The notes under the pieces: model-generated
Database searches by the model: none
What the model was told of the DNA's origin: nothing
Seen by the model: only the letters and a program-made list of their open reading frames with translations
Source of the DNA: Heliocidaris erythrogramma
Taxonomy: Eukaryota > Echinodermata > Echinoidea > Camarodonta > Echinometridae
Assembly: GCA_025617745.1 (NCBI GenBank)
Contig: CM046853.1
Location: 12,788,974-12,852,973 of the forward strand
DNA length: 64,000 bases
Reading direction: 5' to 3'
Shown here: piece after piece, positions 35,135 to 46,720 of the stretch
How the letters are laid out: each line of letters opens with the position of its first letter
Numbering within the stretch: position 1 is the first letter of the stretch
Program-made: the position numbers and the translations under genes

Positions 35135-35530
35135 AGGTATTCGGTAACTTTGTGGAGGCTTGATTTAATAAATTGTTGAATTTCGATATCTGTCTTGTAT
35201 AATGATGTTCAGAAGGATAAATAAATAGCCAGGCATAGAAAGGTTTTCAAATATATAATGCTATTATTACGATATCTATGACTGAATGAATACTCCCATT
35301 TACGCAAGCGTATGGCCATACGCTTTAGTCTAACACTGAATCTATGGGGGGAAATGAGTCTGGCATTTCCGGTCACTTGCATATATGTTTACTTTTGTGA
35401 AGCACATGATGATTTTGAAGTGCTTTTTTTCTCCCTGGGCTTCATTTTTACACCATATTACATATACTGATAGCATGTAAGGCCAGGCAGCTCAGATTTT
35501 ATCAAGCCTCTACAAAGTTACCAAATCACT
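35135..35530. mobile_element. TTAA-flanked fold-back element (MITE) 4
   Basis: The left end, AGGTATTCGGTAACTTTGTG, follows TTAA (35131-35134). The right end (CACAAAG-type inverse, ..CTACAAAGTTACCAAATCACT) precedes TTAA (35531-35534). Both arms share GAGGCTTGAT/ATCAAGCCTC. Near its middle is a perfect 20-bp palindrome (35306-35325). No coding capacity. Confidence 0.8.
35306..35325. repeat. 20-bp perfect palindrome at the centre of MITE 4
   Basis: AAGCGTATGGCCATACGCTT is fully self-complementary and lies within a few bases of the element's midpoint, so it would form the tip of a cruciform. Confidence 0.95.
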
Positions 35531-36177
35531 TTAAATAATGGTATGGCTTCAGAGTATAATTGAATAACCTTTGAATTAATCTTCATGATTGCTTATTTTT
35601 GGAGACAGGCCTAGAAAGAGATCTAGTTTATTGCATTCCAGCTTTAACATGTCTTAGCTTCATTCCTGCAACTAATGACAGGATATATATTGTTACAATC
35701 TTTCCTCATTGCAAAACTATGAAACTACAAATTATTAGCTCTGTTATTAAACCAAACCTATCAACACTGTATACTATATACATGCTCAGGTCTGTACTTT
35801 AATAGGGTCTTATCAGGTAATCTCAGTAAAACAATATAGAGGAAGCTCAGGAAGCAATAGAGTTGAGGTTTGTTTACCTTGTACTTGTACTGTGGGTCAC
35901 TATCAGTGCATCAAGATATACCTGCATGCTGTTTCCTGATTACATAATTAGTGGACCTGGTATTGTATATGTTGAACATTTGATTTTCATCATCACCTCA
36001 GATTTATAGTCTGATAAGAAACATACATGTAGTTTAATCACTGGACTGTTTCCTGATTATATTGCAATGGCAGGAAGGTGAAAGATTAGGGACCCTTTTT
36101 GCAATAATCTGATGTGATAATTCATAGGCTTACACCAGTCCCTTTTAGATGCTGTCAAGTGCTCATGTCTGTAGGTA

Positions 36178-36350
36178 CAGTCAAACCTGCTTTAGTGACC
36201 ACCTGTCTACAAAGACCACAATTTCTGTTTCCCTTGAAAAGTGTTTCTCATTGAAACACATGCTAAAGGAACATGTACATAAAGACCACCTGCTCATAAA
36301 GACCGCTTTTCTTGTCTCCCTTGAGCGGTCTTTATAGACAGGTTTCACTG
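36178..36350. mobile_element. TA-flanked Tc1/mariner-type MITE
   Basis: CAGTCAAACCTG at the left, preceded by TA, and CAGGTTTCACTG at the right, followed by TA: 12-bp termini with one mismatch and a TA duplication. The interior repeats the phrase AAAGACCACCTG twice, with a third related AAAGACCGC and its inverse GCGGTCTTTAT. No coding capacity. Confidence 0.8.
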
Positions 36351-37389
36351 TATAAAGGAGTGGGCGGGTCAGGAACGCTGCAGAAAAATGGTTTATGTTT
36401 TACATTATCTATTAAATCATATTATGTTAGCGGCTTTTTGTGGGCCATCATTGTGCATTGGAGTGTTACTTCCAGTTGCTGCTTTAGATTTGTCTTGAAG
36501 TTCTGAAGGTATTATGTGTTTCATTTGAAATCTTATTACCAAACTTCGAACTAATATTATCCTTGAAAAAACCTGCACATGGTTTTTCTCTATTACATAT
36601 ACTTCAGTGGATGGTGCAAATTCTTATTTCAAAAGATTTAGTTGAGGGGTGGGGGAAGAAGCACTTGCTATTTTCTGCAATATCTGCATACTCCCAGTTT
36701 GAAAACCATATGTTGTATCTTTATTTAGAAATACATAGAATATGTACCATTCACGAAGAGTTTTATTTTATCAAGAATTAGAAAATGAAATCTCTTCTTG
36801 TGTGGATAGTTTGGTCATGTGATGTATAACAAGGAAACAAGCTGTATAAATGGAACTGACCTGTTACTAATTGATGCTTGAGTGTGATTTTGTTAGAATT
36901 GTTGAAAGATCCTTTATTAATCACTTGGGATTGTAGCATAGGATGATTTGTTTTCAAGCCGCGTGTGATGATTGCCAATTTGCAAATAAATGACCCATGA
37001 TACCTCATTATGATCACTGTTTCTCAATCAAAATCCCATTGAGGTCATTAACCTTGAAAAGGACATTCTTTGCCTCCTGGCTTATAAATGAATACTGCTA
37101 AGTAAAGGTTTATAATATACTTTTGATTGCTGTCATGTTTGATTATAATTTAATTTTGTTTCAATCATTCATGGAACAGTACCTTAATTCTGTGATTGGA
37201 ATATGTTTATCAAATTTTTAATACAATATTTATAGTTTTCAACTTTTGTATATGTATTTTAGATAGCTTTTCGGTCAATATGTTAGTGTAATGAAAGCTA
37301 CTCCATTGCATCTTTCTACCGAATCAAAACTCTTTTTGACTGGATTGTCGCTTATTATATACCGGTATAAGGAAATGTGTATTTTTGAT

Positions 37390-37790
37390 CATTTCTGAAG
37401 GAAGAGGTTTGTTTTAAAGGGAATCTTGAGTTCTGGGCAAGGTGAAAAATAATTTGTGAACTTTTTCATTCCTGTTATGTCAGTTCGAAATAACATCATA
37501 GTAAAAACATCCCCTGAAAATGATTGCTCTTCAAATGCTCTTATATTCGAAATATGACTAGAAATAACTGAAATGTTGGGGCCGAACATTCATGCCACTT
37601 GTGTGTGTAGTCCCATATACCCAATTCTGTGTGCAGTATATGTGCTTTTCAGTGAGATTGGATAATTTCTTACCTATTTTGATGATTCCAAAACAACACA
37701 GTATAAAACAATTCTTATGTAGATATGGTTAACCTTTCCCAATTCCTTTGAGACAGTTTCTTTCACAATGTAATTGTATGACCAGAACTC
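37390..37790 (+). repeat. Dispersed repeat, copy A (partner at 47815-48160)
   Basis: It shares long diverged blocks in the same order with 47815-48160: GATTGCTCTTCAAATGC, GGGCCGAACATTCATGCCAC, GATTCCAAAACA.CACAGTAT, TTTCACAATGTAATTG and GACCAGAACTC. Copy A has an extra segment of about 30 bp near 37611-37645. No coding frame is conserved between the copies. Confidence 0.8.
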
Positions 37791-38610
37791 TCCTTTATCT
37801 TGAAAGTGCTACGTGTATGGATTTAAATATTAAATCTCGCTGGAACAAAGCAATTTCTCAGTAATATGTAGGCCTACTACTATGAGAGTTCAGAATATAT
37901 ATGTACTTGGGTATCATAATATGTGTACAAGTATAACAATTCACTTTATATTGTTAGTTTTATAATTAAAAGGTAATTTCCAGGAATTTTGTTTATTTTC
38001 CAAGTTTCCTGTACAGTGTAGTATCATCCCATGGGGCTGGTACATGTATGTGTCTGATGTGTCACATGCTAATATCCTTTTAGTTCTGCATGGAAGTATT
38101 ATAAGGGAAGAAAAAATGAAGGTTATTAGTTCATGCAATTATCTTGGACAAACAGATGCTTCAATCACCCCGCGAAATAAAATGACAACAGTTTGAGGGA
38201 CAGGACGTAATTATTGCAATGAAGACCTTAGAAGGACCAATGGTTATGCTCGCCCTATGAGGAAGCTAGTTTCTAATTACCTGTGACTGCTACAGCTGGA
38301 GGGTAGGAAACGTGATTACATGTAACAGAGCTCTAACCACTTCCAGTCAGCTTGCATGGCCAGATCACTCTATGGAAAATGAGTGTCTTACCAGTGAACA
38401 GAAAGAAGAAATATTTTGTTATAAGATGGTAGAGTTTGGAATCTGGCAAAAGAGCTTTATTGACTTTGATAGAGCAGATATTGTTTAGTGTTGTTATAAT
38501 TACAGCATAGTTATGAATTATAAAAATTCAAATCATTTTCATGTAGTGGATTGTAGATCATTTTCATTTCACACTAATTTTGTTGTTCATTTCTTTTTTT
38601 ATTTTCCTAG

Positions 38611-38663
38611 GTTAGATAAAGTGTGTTCCTTACTACTGCCAGTGACAACGTAATTACAAGAAA
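38611..38663 (+). other. Plexin 5' UTR part of the first coding exon
   Basis: The exon starts after the acceptor TTCTTTTTTTATTTTCCTAG (ends 38610). An in-frame TGA at 38643-38645 closes the coding frame upstream of the ATG at 38664, which supports that ATG as the first in-frame start. The UTR also contains the body of a possible upstream ORF (TTA GAT AAA ... TAA at 38651-38653), which gains an ATG only if the upstream exon ends in AT, as 23084-23131 does. Confidence 0.7.
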
Positions 38664-39902
38664 ATGGCTAGAACGGAAGAAGAAACAGGAGACTCTAGAC
38701 TAAGTGCGACCACTGAGACAGAATCAGTGACAATGAGGCATATATGCAAGATTTTCAGACCATCAAGAAGCGGGACTTTACAAATGATGCTTCTCTTCCA
38801 TGTGTTGTCATTACTTCTCAGTCCTTGTTTAGCGTATCCTCAGTTTAGTGAGCAGAACACTGCGTTTTCGTTGCAGACGATAGCTGTAGATGCACAAAGA
38901 GACACTGTGTTCGTAGGCTCAGTGAACAGAGTATATAAACTGAACAACAGCCTGGGTCTAGAAGGGGAGACTGTTACTGGTCCTGTCCAGGACAGCCCAG
39001 GATGCATCCCAAGATCCACAAACTGTGACAGCGCAGTATCAACAGACAATTATAATAAAGTCTTACTAGTGGAGGATAATCGTCTCATCGTATGTGGAAC
39101 GGTTTATCAAGGAGTCTGTGATATATTGTCTGTGGACACGTTGGGTGTGTTGTCAAACTCTTCCATGACAGAGGTATCTGTTAACACAGACTATGGCACC
39201 ACTGTGGCATTTGTAGGAAATGGACCAGGTGACATGAAGACATTGTATGTTGGATCATCAACATCAGAATGGCTCAGAGGTAATAGGTGGACATTGTCCA
39301 GTAGGCAGTTGCCATCTGACCTGTCAAGTTCATCTCTTTTTGAAGTCTACAATGGAGGAGGACCTCAGACAAACAATCCATCATTGATTCAAATACCGGC
39401 AGGTACCATCGATAGCTCTCCAATCAGCCAGCAATTCAACATCACCTACATATCAGGGTTTGCAGCAAATGGCTTCAGCTACTTTGTCGCTATCCAGCCA
39501 AAAGTCTATGATAGCCCAAGCAACTACTACACCAAGCTGGCTCGAGTGTGTCAACAAGACGACCACTTCTACTCCTACATTGAGCTTCCTCTTCGTTGCT
39601 ATGGCTATGGACAGGGTGAAAGAACCCTGTACAACCTTGCGCAGTCAGCTTATGTTGGCACCGTTGGGTCAGACTTTGGATCTGATGACTTGCAACCTGG
39701 ATCTGAAGTTCTGTATGTGGTGTTTGCAGAGGCAGATGAGATGACCAAAACACCTTCAGCCAGGTCAGCTGTCTGTATGTATCCTCTTTCCATTATAGAT
39801 AGAGCATTTTGGGAGAGGAGGCTTGGTTGTGCTCAGCTATCAACAGACAGAACAGATATCGATTGGTTAGGATCTGTGAGTTGCGGGACATCACCAGGCA
39901 TG
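38664..39902 (+). CDS. PLXNB: Plexin, first coding exon: leader and most of the sema domain (B-type-like)
   Basis: It encodes 413 residues of a cell-surface semaphorin receptor. Residues 1-40 are polar. Residues 41-57 (MMLLFHVLSLLLSPCLA) form a hydrophobic core ending at a plausible signal peptidase site before YPQ. The sema propeller begins near 68. Diagnostic plexin blocks are TVFVGSVNRVYKL (81-93), TGPVQDSPGC (105-114), VSTDNYNKVLLVEDNRLIVC (125-144), CGTVYQGVC (144-152), ARVCQQDDHFYSYIELPLRC (293-312) and SAVCMYPL (368-375). By memory, GTVYQGVC and HFYSYIELPL fit plexin-B better than plexin-A; the subtype is inference. Sequons lie at N94, N165 and N259. The ATG has A at -3 and G at +4, with an in-frame stop upstream. 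Methionines 24 and 41 are alternative starts that would give a conventional leader. The donor is ATG/GTAAGT, phase 0. Confidence 0.93.
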
Positions 39903-40433
39903 GTAAGTTGACTCTTCTTTCATCATCTCTTTCTATAACTTCTTACCATTAATTGAGATATCAAATCATATCAACATTAATTTAAAAATTAAGCTTGGTT
40001 AAAGAAGTAATACTGGCAAGCTTTGAGCAATGAATTTTCTCTAAATAACAGAAGTAAAGCCTTTAAAATAACCATTTGACCATATTCATATTTTCTTGAG
40101 TATTTGATCATGTTGTCATGCAACAAATATTTAAGTAATTTTGATAGTTCTTTTTAAAGTTACAGATAGAAAGAAATAGCTTTTGAGATAATCTTGTATT
40201 AAGGTACTAGTAAACATTTGAGGATGCTGTTTGAAATACAATATATCTTCTAATCATTTTCAACAAATTTCAACAAACTTTGAAATAATACTTTCTTGAT
40301 AATACTATTTCATTCTTAATCTTTTTTCTAGTATTTCTTAGTCTGGAATGTAAAATGATCATTGTGACATTTTAAATTGCACCTTGGCTCTTCCTTCTCC
40401 TACCTGAAATATTATCTTCATTTTCATCATTAG
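39903..40433 (+). other. Plexin intron, 531 bp
   Basis: GTAAGT at 39903 to TAG at 40431-40433, phase 0. The only short intron in the window. No repeat or regulatory signal stands out. Confidence 0.85.
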
Positions 40434-40625
40434 ATCGCTGAGATCAACTCTGCTGGACCAAGCTATTGCCATACAAACGAAAACAATGTACCTCTCGGTG
40501 GGAATTTCCCCATTGAGGCGAGGGCGGTCTACACCCACTCGTCTATCCTGACGTCCATTGCAGCTACAGTTCATCGTGAGCAGACGGTCATCTTTCTAGG
40601 AGACCAAGATGGACAGTTAAAGAAG
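40434..40625 (+). CDS. PLXNB: Plexin, second coding exon: sema domain continuation
   Basis: 64 codons in phase 0, starting IAEINSAGPSYCHTNENNVP and ending TVIFLGDQDGQLKK. The block LTSIAATVHREQTVIFLGDQ followed by DGQL is the conserved late-sema strand of plexins, with the form LT.VA......TV.F.GD..GQL. The FLGD..GQL form favours a B-type plexin. The exon is bounded by TAG (40431-40433) and the donor GTACAT (40626), the weakest of the three donors. It adds one cysteine (C447 counting from the first Met). It joins without frame change to the exon before and the exon after. Confidence 0.9.
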
Positions 40626-41924
40626 GTACATTTTCAAATAGATATTCAGGGACTTGATTCCCTTAATTCTAAGGGTTTATTCTATTAGTAATTTCGTCCT
40701 TTTTGCTCTATAATGAACTTGATATCCTTAGGTTTGCTTGGTTGACTCTTCTAATTTTCTAATATGTTTGATACCATTTGAACCATTTTGAATCTCTATA
40801 TTCATAGGTCATTTTGAGCCTACTTAACCCACTTGATTTTCATATCATCATAGTGTCTCTTGACTTATGCTGGTCATAGTTACCTGTTAGATTTTGAAAA
40901 TTCTTTGGGTGAAAGTAATATTATATCTTGACTTATCCTGGTCTCAAATATTTAATGTGCTATTTTGGCAAAATATTTCTGTCTTTACATAGCTTTTGGT
41001 GACCCGTACTCATGTGTTACTTCCTATTTGGCACGAATACTGCTTTCGTTTTTTGAAATCCGGGTACTTGTTGTACAACATCCATGGATATGAATGAGCA
41101 AGAGACAGATGATATTGCACCTTGCATAGGTGAAGGTGGTCAGTTATGGTTTCCAGGATTGTGTAGTTACTATTTATTTGATATGAGACAATTCTAAACC
41201 ACATTGTGGTTTACACTTCCTCATCAAGTGATAGAGAGTGGGAAAAGTTCATCTCTGTACATCATCTTGTATAAACAACATAGAAAGTAAAAATACAACT
41301 AATTAAAAGAGGTTTGTCGCTTGGGAAATAAGGGATTCGGGGGGGAAAAGGAGGAGTAATTTAGAAGTGGCAGCAGAAGAAGGACATTACAGAGGTAATA
41401 AAATTGGAAGAAAAAGATTAGGAAGGCACTGAAGCTAGGAGAGGAGGAAAACAACATGTATCTACATGTATATAAAAAAATTTGTAAAGAGAAAGTATTT
41501 CACCAGACATTGACATCACATATTTTTCCCAGTAACTTGTAAAGTCATGACCTAAGCCATTAGGTATTCTAAGAAAATTTGGTTCTTCGATGGAGTAAAG
41601 ACAAGACGGGCCAGTACATCTATCTAGATCACTTTCTCTTTTGGCTGGTATTAAAGGAGATCTCTCATTGGTTTACTCTGGTTTCAATAACATCAACAAG
41701 GAACAGTTTCTGTCATGGAAGATAGGAATTCCAAGAGAACAGGCTGTGGTGTAGGTGTTCTGTTTTGGTTAACAGAGAAGCTGTCTCTATTTGTGGTTAT
41801 GTCAAGTTTTGCAACCTCTTCTTGAACAAACCCACAAGTTTCTGAGCTAGTTTCAAGAAACTAAAGTTCTTTTAAACTTGCAATTAAATATACATTTACT
41901 TATATGCTTATTGCCATTTACCTT

Positions 41925-42005
41925 CATATCGTCTCTTTGGAGCCAGAAGGGTGTTAATTCATTTACACAGAGTTAACACCCTTCCGACTCTGAACAGATG
42001 ATATG
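41925..42005 (+). repeat. Hairpin family, copy 3
   Basis: The left arm CATATCGTCT..GGAGCC, then AGAAGGGTGTTAA, pairs with the right arm TTAACACCCTTC..ACTC..AGATGATATG, roughly 28 of 35 positions. The loop side reads TTTACACAGAGTTAACACCC, like the other copies. At the position where copy 2 has a C-G pair (GGGCGTTAA/TTAACGCCC), this copy has T-A (GGGTGTTAA/TTAACACCC), so both arms changed together. Confidence 0.85.
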
Positions 42006-44102
42006 TTATTTATTCTAGCTCTGGCAAAATTCCCTTTATTCTTTGAAAAATCTAGAGATATAGTCCCCTTATTGAGCTGCTTGTTGCTATTTTTATTTCA
42101 AGGTGTTATCTTATTTAATTGCAAGATTTCTTCAGATTATGATTAAGGTATGGGGGTTCAGCTTGTTAATATTTGGGTTGGGCATTGTGCAAGAATCAAT
42201 AATGATGGGAAAATATATTACCACCATAACAATACATACATTCCATAATTTTAATGAATGAAATGGAATGATTGTACCATAAGCTGAAAATAAAATTCCC
42301 ATTCCCACAGAGAGAAAAATAAAAGTGAACATATTTCTCATGGATACCTGGTGTGTTGAAGTTCCCATGAACATTCCAAGAGTATTTTCAGGGTAATTAA
42401 CTTCTAATTGGATCATACCGGATTGTATGTTTATTTATTAAATGGAAAGAACTAGCCAAATAAATGTCATGTTTAGACATTTTTATTGGATAAATAGAGC
42501 TTGTTGTTGAGGGAGTGTTTTTTTCAAAGATAGTATTCAAGTTCAGTTAAAATGCTGTTGAATTCTGTACCCTTTGTCCTTGTAAGTCAGACTACTCTCC
42601 AACACCTACTTGTTGGTTTCCATGGTCAGTTTCTCTAAGCCTCTCGCTACCACGGTAACCACACATGACACCAGAGTTGGTCATGTAGGCATTCTTGTGG
42701 TCCTGAGAACGGCAACCCAAAATATGACATTGCCAATTTGACATGCCAATCATATTTGAAGATCCTTTTCCCAGCAGAACTGGTGTTGATATTGAACTTT
42801 GAGTTCCCACCTCTCTCTATCTCTCTCTCTCTTGTCAGAATCTTGTAGTTTTGATCCCTGCATAACACATGTTGACCAGGGTTCTTTTACCTTCTCTTCT
42901 GGTAGTCACGCCAACCACATCCAGGGATGCAATTCCACTGGGATGAGAGAGAAGAGGTTTTTCAGGCGTAGGAAAAGTTGGTAATTTTCTCATAATAGGC
43001 CTTATGCTAGAAAAGACGGAAGTTGAATTATGAAGTAGAGAGGGGGTGGTGGTTTCAGGTTTTTAAGAAATGATGAATAATATCTTGTGTTTGTGGTGCT
43101 GATAAAAAGGGATCAGGGGAAGTTTGAATTATATATTAAGTTTTAGATCCTTTATCACATTTTGTATGTCTGGATTTCTTAGATTTTATTCTTCACAGGT
43201 TTTGTCCCCAAACTTGTTTTGTAACAAGTTTTTTTCAATTTGTGACTAGAACATCCCCTTGGTGTTTTTTTTTCCTCTGGAAGCCATATAAATAGCTTGT
43301 ACTCAAAATGCAATTGCTAAAGAATGCTAAGGAACATCAAAACACCCAGTTTCACAAAGTTGTTGATAAAATAGATAGTGTTGCCTGGTTCAAGTTCAAA
43401 TAACATTTTTACTGTAATCCACCCCTCTGGCAGTTTTTTATTGTATCTTGTTTCTACAGCTTAAATCCTGATTATTTGAATGAATAGCATGGTATTTTGT
43501 TTTTCTGTATTGTTTTCATTTCATACTCTTGTCATTTTCCCGTTATCCGCCTTAGTGCGTATCAAAGAACCTTGGAAGTGTTTTGCAACATTCGTGGGAA
43601 ACATAAAAGAGAGATTTGTACTATACAGGAATGTATTGTACGCCTTTTACCTATAAAACATGCATGAGTAGTGCAGTAGGGACATGAACGAACGTGAAGA
43701 ATGAATACAACATATTTCAACAACAGCAAGTCAGAAAGCTATTTCCATATTGCTGTTAAGTGTAGTAATGAATACTCTGATAGGCATTGCCAATCACGCT
43801 TTCTCACTCAACCAACCTTCCATATTCTTCAAAATATTTGAAAATATTTTGGACATCTGTCATTTTCAATATATTTTTTTCTCATCGTTGTTCCAATGGA
43901 TCCAGTGCTTGGCTCTCACATATTATTTATTACATATTTCATCCTCTCTAAACACAAACATATGTGCGTGCCCCCCAATTCTGACCCATTCTCGAACTCT
44001 TCCAGAGATTAGTCTAAGTTATCCCCTGCCAACAAACACTGTGTGCTTCAATCCTGTCCACAATATTTACAGGATGAGACACCACTGTCTACCATCATGG
44101 AC

Positions 44103-44332
44103 CCCTGTTACACATACATCTGAAAGTGGACTGAGGCCGCCTCCGCAGGCAGCTCGACGTATGTGTAACATCAACTTTTTAAAAAAAGCTGTGAAAAGGG
44201 GATGTGAAGCCGGCCTATGTGTCGACACAAAATTGCGGCCCGAGGTATGTGTAACGGGTTTTAATGGTCTTGAGGTGGCTTCAAATTGCAGGACGTGAAG
44301 CTGGCTCTGGGGCCGACGCGTGTGTAACAGGG
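44103..44332. mobile_element. Small inverted-repeat element with 8-9 bp flanking near-duplication
   Basis: Termini are CCCTGTTACACATAC and its near inverse GCGTGTGTAACAGGG. The flanks are ATCATGGAC (44094-44102) and ATCATTGAC (44333-44341), alike at 8 of 9 positions. The terminal word TATGTGTAAC also occurs internally at about 44159-44168 and 44245-44254, in the same direction as the right end. It is locally CpG-rich (GCCGCCTCCGCAGGC). The duplication length fits hAT- or Mutator-type elements; undecided. Confidence 0.7.
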
Positions 44333-46540
44333 ATCATTGACATCTTACTATAAGCTTTATGTTCCCCAATCCCATTTGTATAAAATGCTCTGAAAACTGA
44401 AATCATGAAAGACATTCTGCTTCGGTAAGAACAATTTATCTCTGAGTTTTAAAAAGGTGACAAGATTTCGAGGTCTTTGAAGCGTGAAATTATTTTATCA
44501 GGTTCTGTTGTTGGTTTTAGTAAATAAGGAGGAAATGGACCTGTTATAATCTGGTGTGGGTGCAGAGATGGCTCCATATCTTAATGAAAAATCAATGAAT
44601 AATGATTTATGATGTCTAGACCGGTCTCCAAGTGTTATTATCATTAGAATCATTTTAGATCAAACAAATTCTGAAGTCATTTAACAAAAACCTCCACCCC
44701 CTTATGGACATTTTCTTTCTTTCTTATTTGAAAAACATTCTTTCTTCTGTTCAAGTGAGAATGTGTTTGGAGCCAGCCATGTCCTGCTGATGCACCCCCT
44801 TCTGCATGTCTCTAACCCTCTGTAGGGTTATGTCTTGCCCACCATCTGCGCCCCAGCAGGCAACCCCAGACGCCCACTCCCAAGTGTTTGTAGGGTCATG
44901 ACCTCTTCCAAAATAGACAAATCAACATTCACAAATTTGACAGCCAATACAATCCTGTCGTGCATTTCCTAAAATCTTACCATAAGCGAGAGTTTCATGT
45001 ACTTGTCTTTGAGTAGAATCAGAACTTTATTGTTGTTAAAACTCAGTTGAAAAATAGAACGGAACTTGAATACTCAGTATTGATTTATAATTAATTCTTC
45101 TTGACCCTGTATGTACCATTTAAGAAATAATGACTTCATAAGTTCAATGATTCATGGAGATAGGTAATTATAGAGTTAATAGACCAAACATTCAGTTATT
45201 TAACCCAGTTCTAAAATTCTCCAAAAAGTTTATAGCTGAAGCTCAATGTATATGTACCAATTTTTAAAAAATAATTACTTTTTGCCAAGAATGCTTTTCC
45301 GATTTTCTATAGAAAGAGTTAAATTTCCTGAGAAGCACTGTTTTTCATATTTTATTTCCATAGCTCTTTTAATAGTGTTTATGAGCTTTATATGAGCTTT
45401 TAATGAGCTTTCCAGTGCTAAAGTGCTCTCTGCTCTGGCTTTTTTCCTTCACATATCCTCCATCCTCTCTATCTAGATTACTGTATAATGAGATGCTATA
45501 TTGAGCACTTCAGTGTTTGTGGTAAAGTGGATTGACCTCTGTCTGTCTAATTATCATCTTACTGGACAAAATTAATCCTCAAGTTAACCAACTTTAGAGA
45601 AAATTAATTGCATCTTTATGGGATGAAGACAATAAAGAAGGCTTGATTGAAATCTTATTGGTTCGGAACACTGAAACCCAAGAATTGATTCACTTGGATT
45701 TCTCATTGTAATTTAGGTACCGTGTTGATTGATTGATGGTCTCATTGTCCATGAGGGATATCAATGCAGGTTATTTATCTTTAATCAATAACCTAATAGC
45801 ATTACAATTATGAGAAACAAAATGGACATTATATATATATTTATAGAATCCTTGTATATACATGTAGAAGAAACTTTTCATTTGATTGATTTCTTTTTAC
45901 CGTAAATATTAACTCTTTCAAATATTACTTTCAGGTTTTGAGAGTCAAAATGATCGTAATTTGATTTAAAGTAGTATCAACTATGTACAGTCAGTTGTAA
46001 GTAAATGAGTATTTTATTGCCAATGCTGATTTTGAATGCTAAGCTATTTGACTCATATTCTCATGCAGTTCTTTCTATCCTCTTGGCTGAATTTGAAATG
46101 GACCTTTTACAAGTTTAATTCTAAGATTGGGCAAAGCGAAGAGTGCATGAGTGGGAAACCATGAGAAATGTACACAAAATGTGTGTTTTCTCTATTTGCA
46201 CGTTAAACCATTTTCTGCGGGGGATGTGTACTTTAATGGCTCTTCAAACAAGGAGTTTCTACTTCCACATTCATTATCACTATGGGATTGAATGTTCAAA
46301 GGTTATAAAAGATTAGACTTGTTATCTGTGAATTGCTTTGTGAGATTAGTTGAATAGGTATGTCGGGAAAGGTTATCTGTATATGGTAACATATTATGTT
46401 TATGTTCCATGGTAAAATATTTGATGAACATTTGGAGAACAAAATGTGTAAGAAAGAGATTTCAACATCCATGGAATTTTGCTTTGAATGGTGATAAATG
46501 AGAGCATTATTAGGTCTGAAGTGGATTAATTATCTGTTCA

Positions 46541-46720
46541 AGGGCAATCCAGCCTTTGTAATAATTTGATTTGTATGAAACCAGATTGGTAAAAGTTGAA
46601 CAAAATTGGACAAGCAATAAGAAAGTTGTGATTTTTAAAAAGTTGTAATCATTACACATATATGGGAATTTCAAATTGGCTGAATCAGTACAGTCACGGT
46701 CACAAAACGACTGAAATGTT
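46541..46720 (+). repeat. Left half of a TTAA-type fold-back element
   Basis: AAGGGCAATCCAGCCTTTGTA and GTTGAACAAAATTGGACAAGC match the left arm of the element at 17433, but no right arm is found. The expected TTAA is TTCA here. It is probably a truncated or decayed copy. Confidence 0.6.

Larger units (their letters stand above)
23132..38610 (+). other. Putative intron upstream of the plexin coding exon
   Basis: About 15.5 kb with no supported coding exon. It carries a Tc1-type element, several MITEs, a C39 tract, one hairpin-family member with a perfect stem, and a CpG- and site-rich patch at 30600-30880. The 3' end has a good acceptor (TTCTTTTTTTATTTTCCTAG, ending 38610). Its 5' boundary is uncertain. 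Confidence 0.5.

Noticed and set aside
43750-44298. 182-codon open frame on the + strand
   Set aside because: Its last third is the interior of the small element at 44103-44332, and the rest shows no domain. It lies within an intron whose flanking exons already join in frame.
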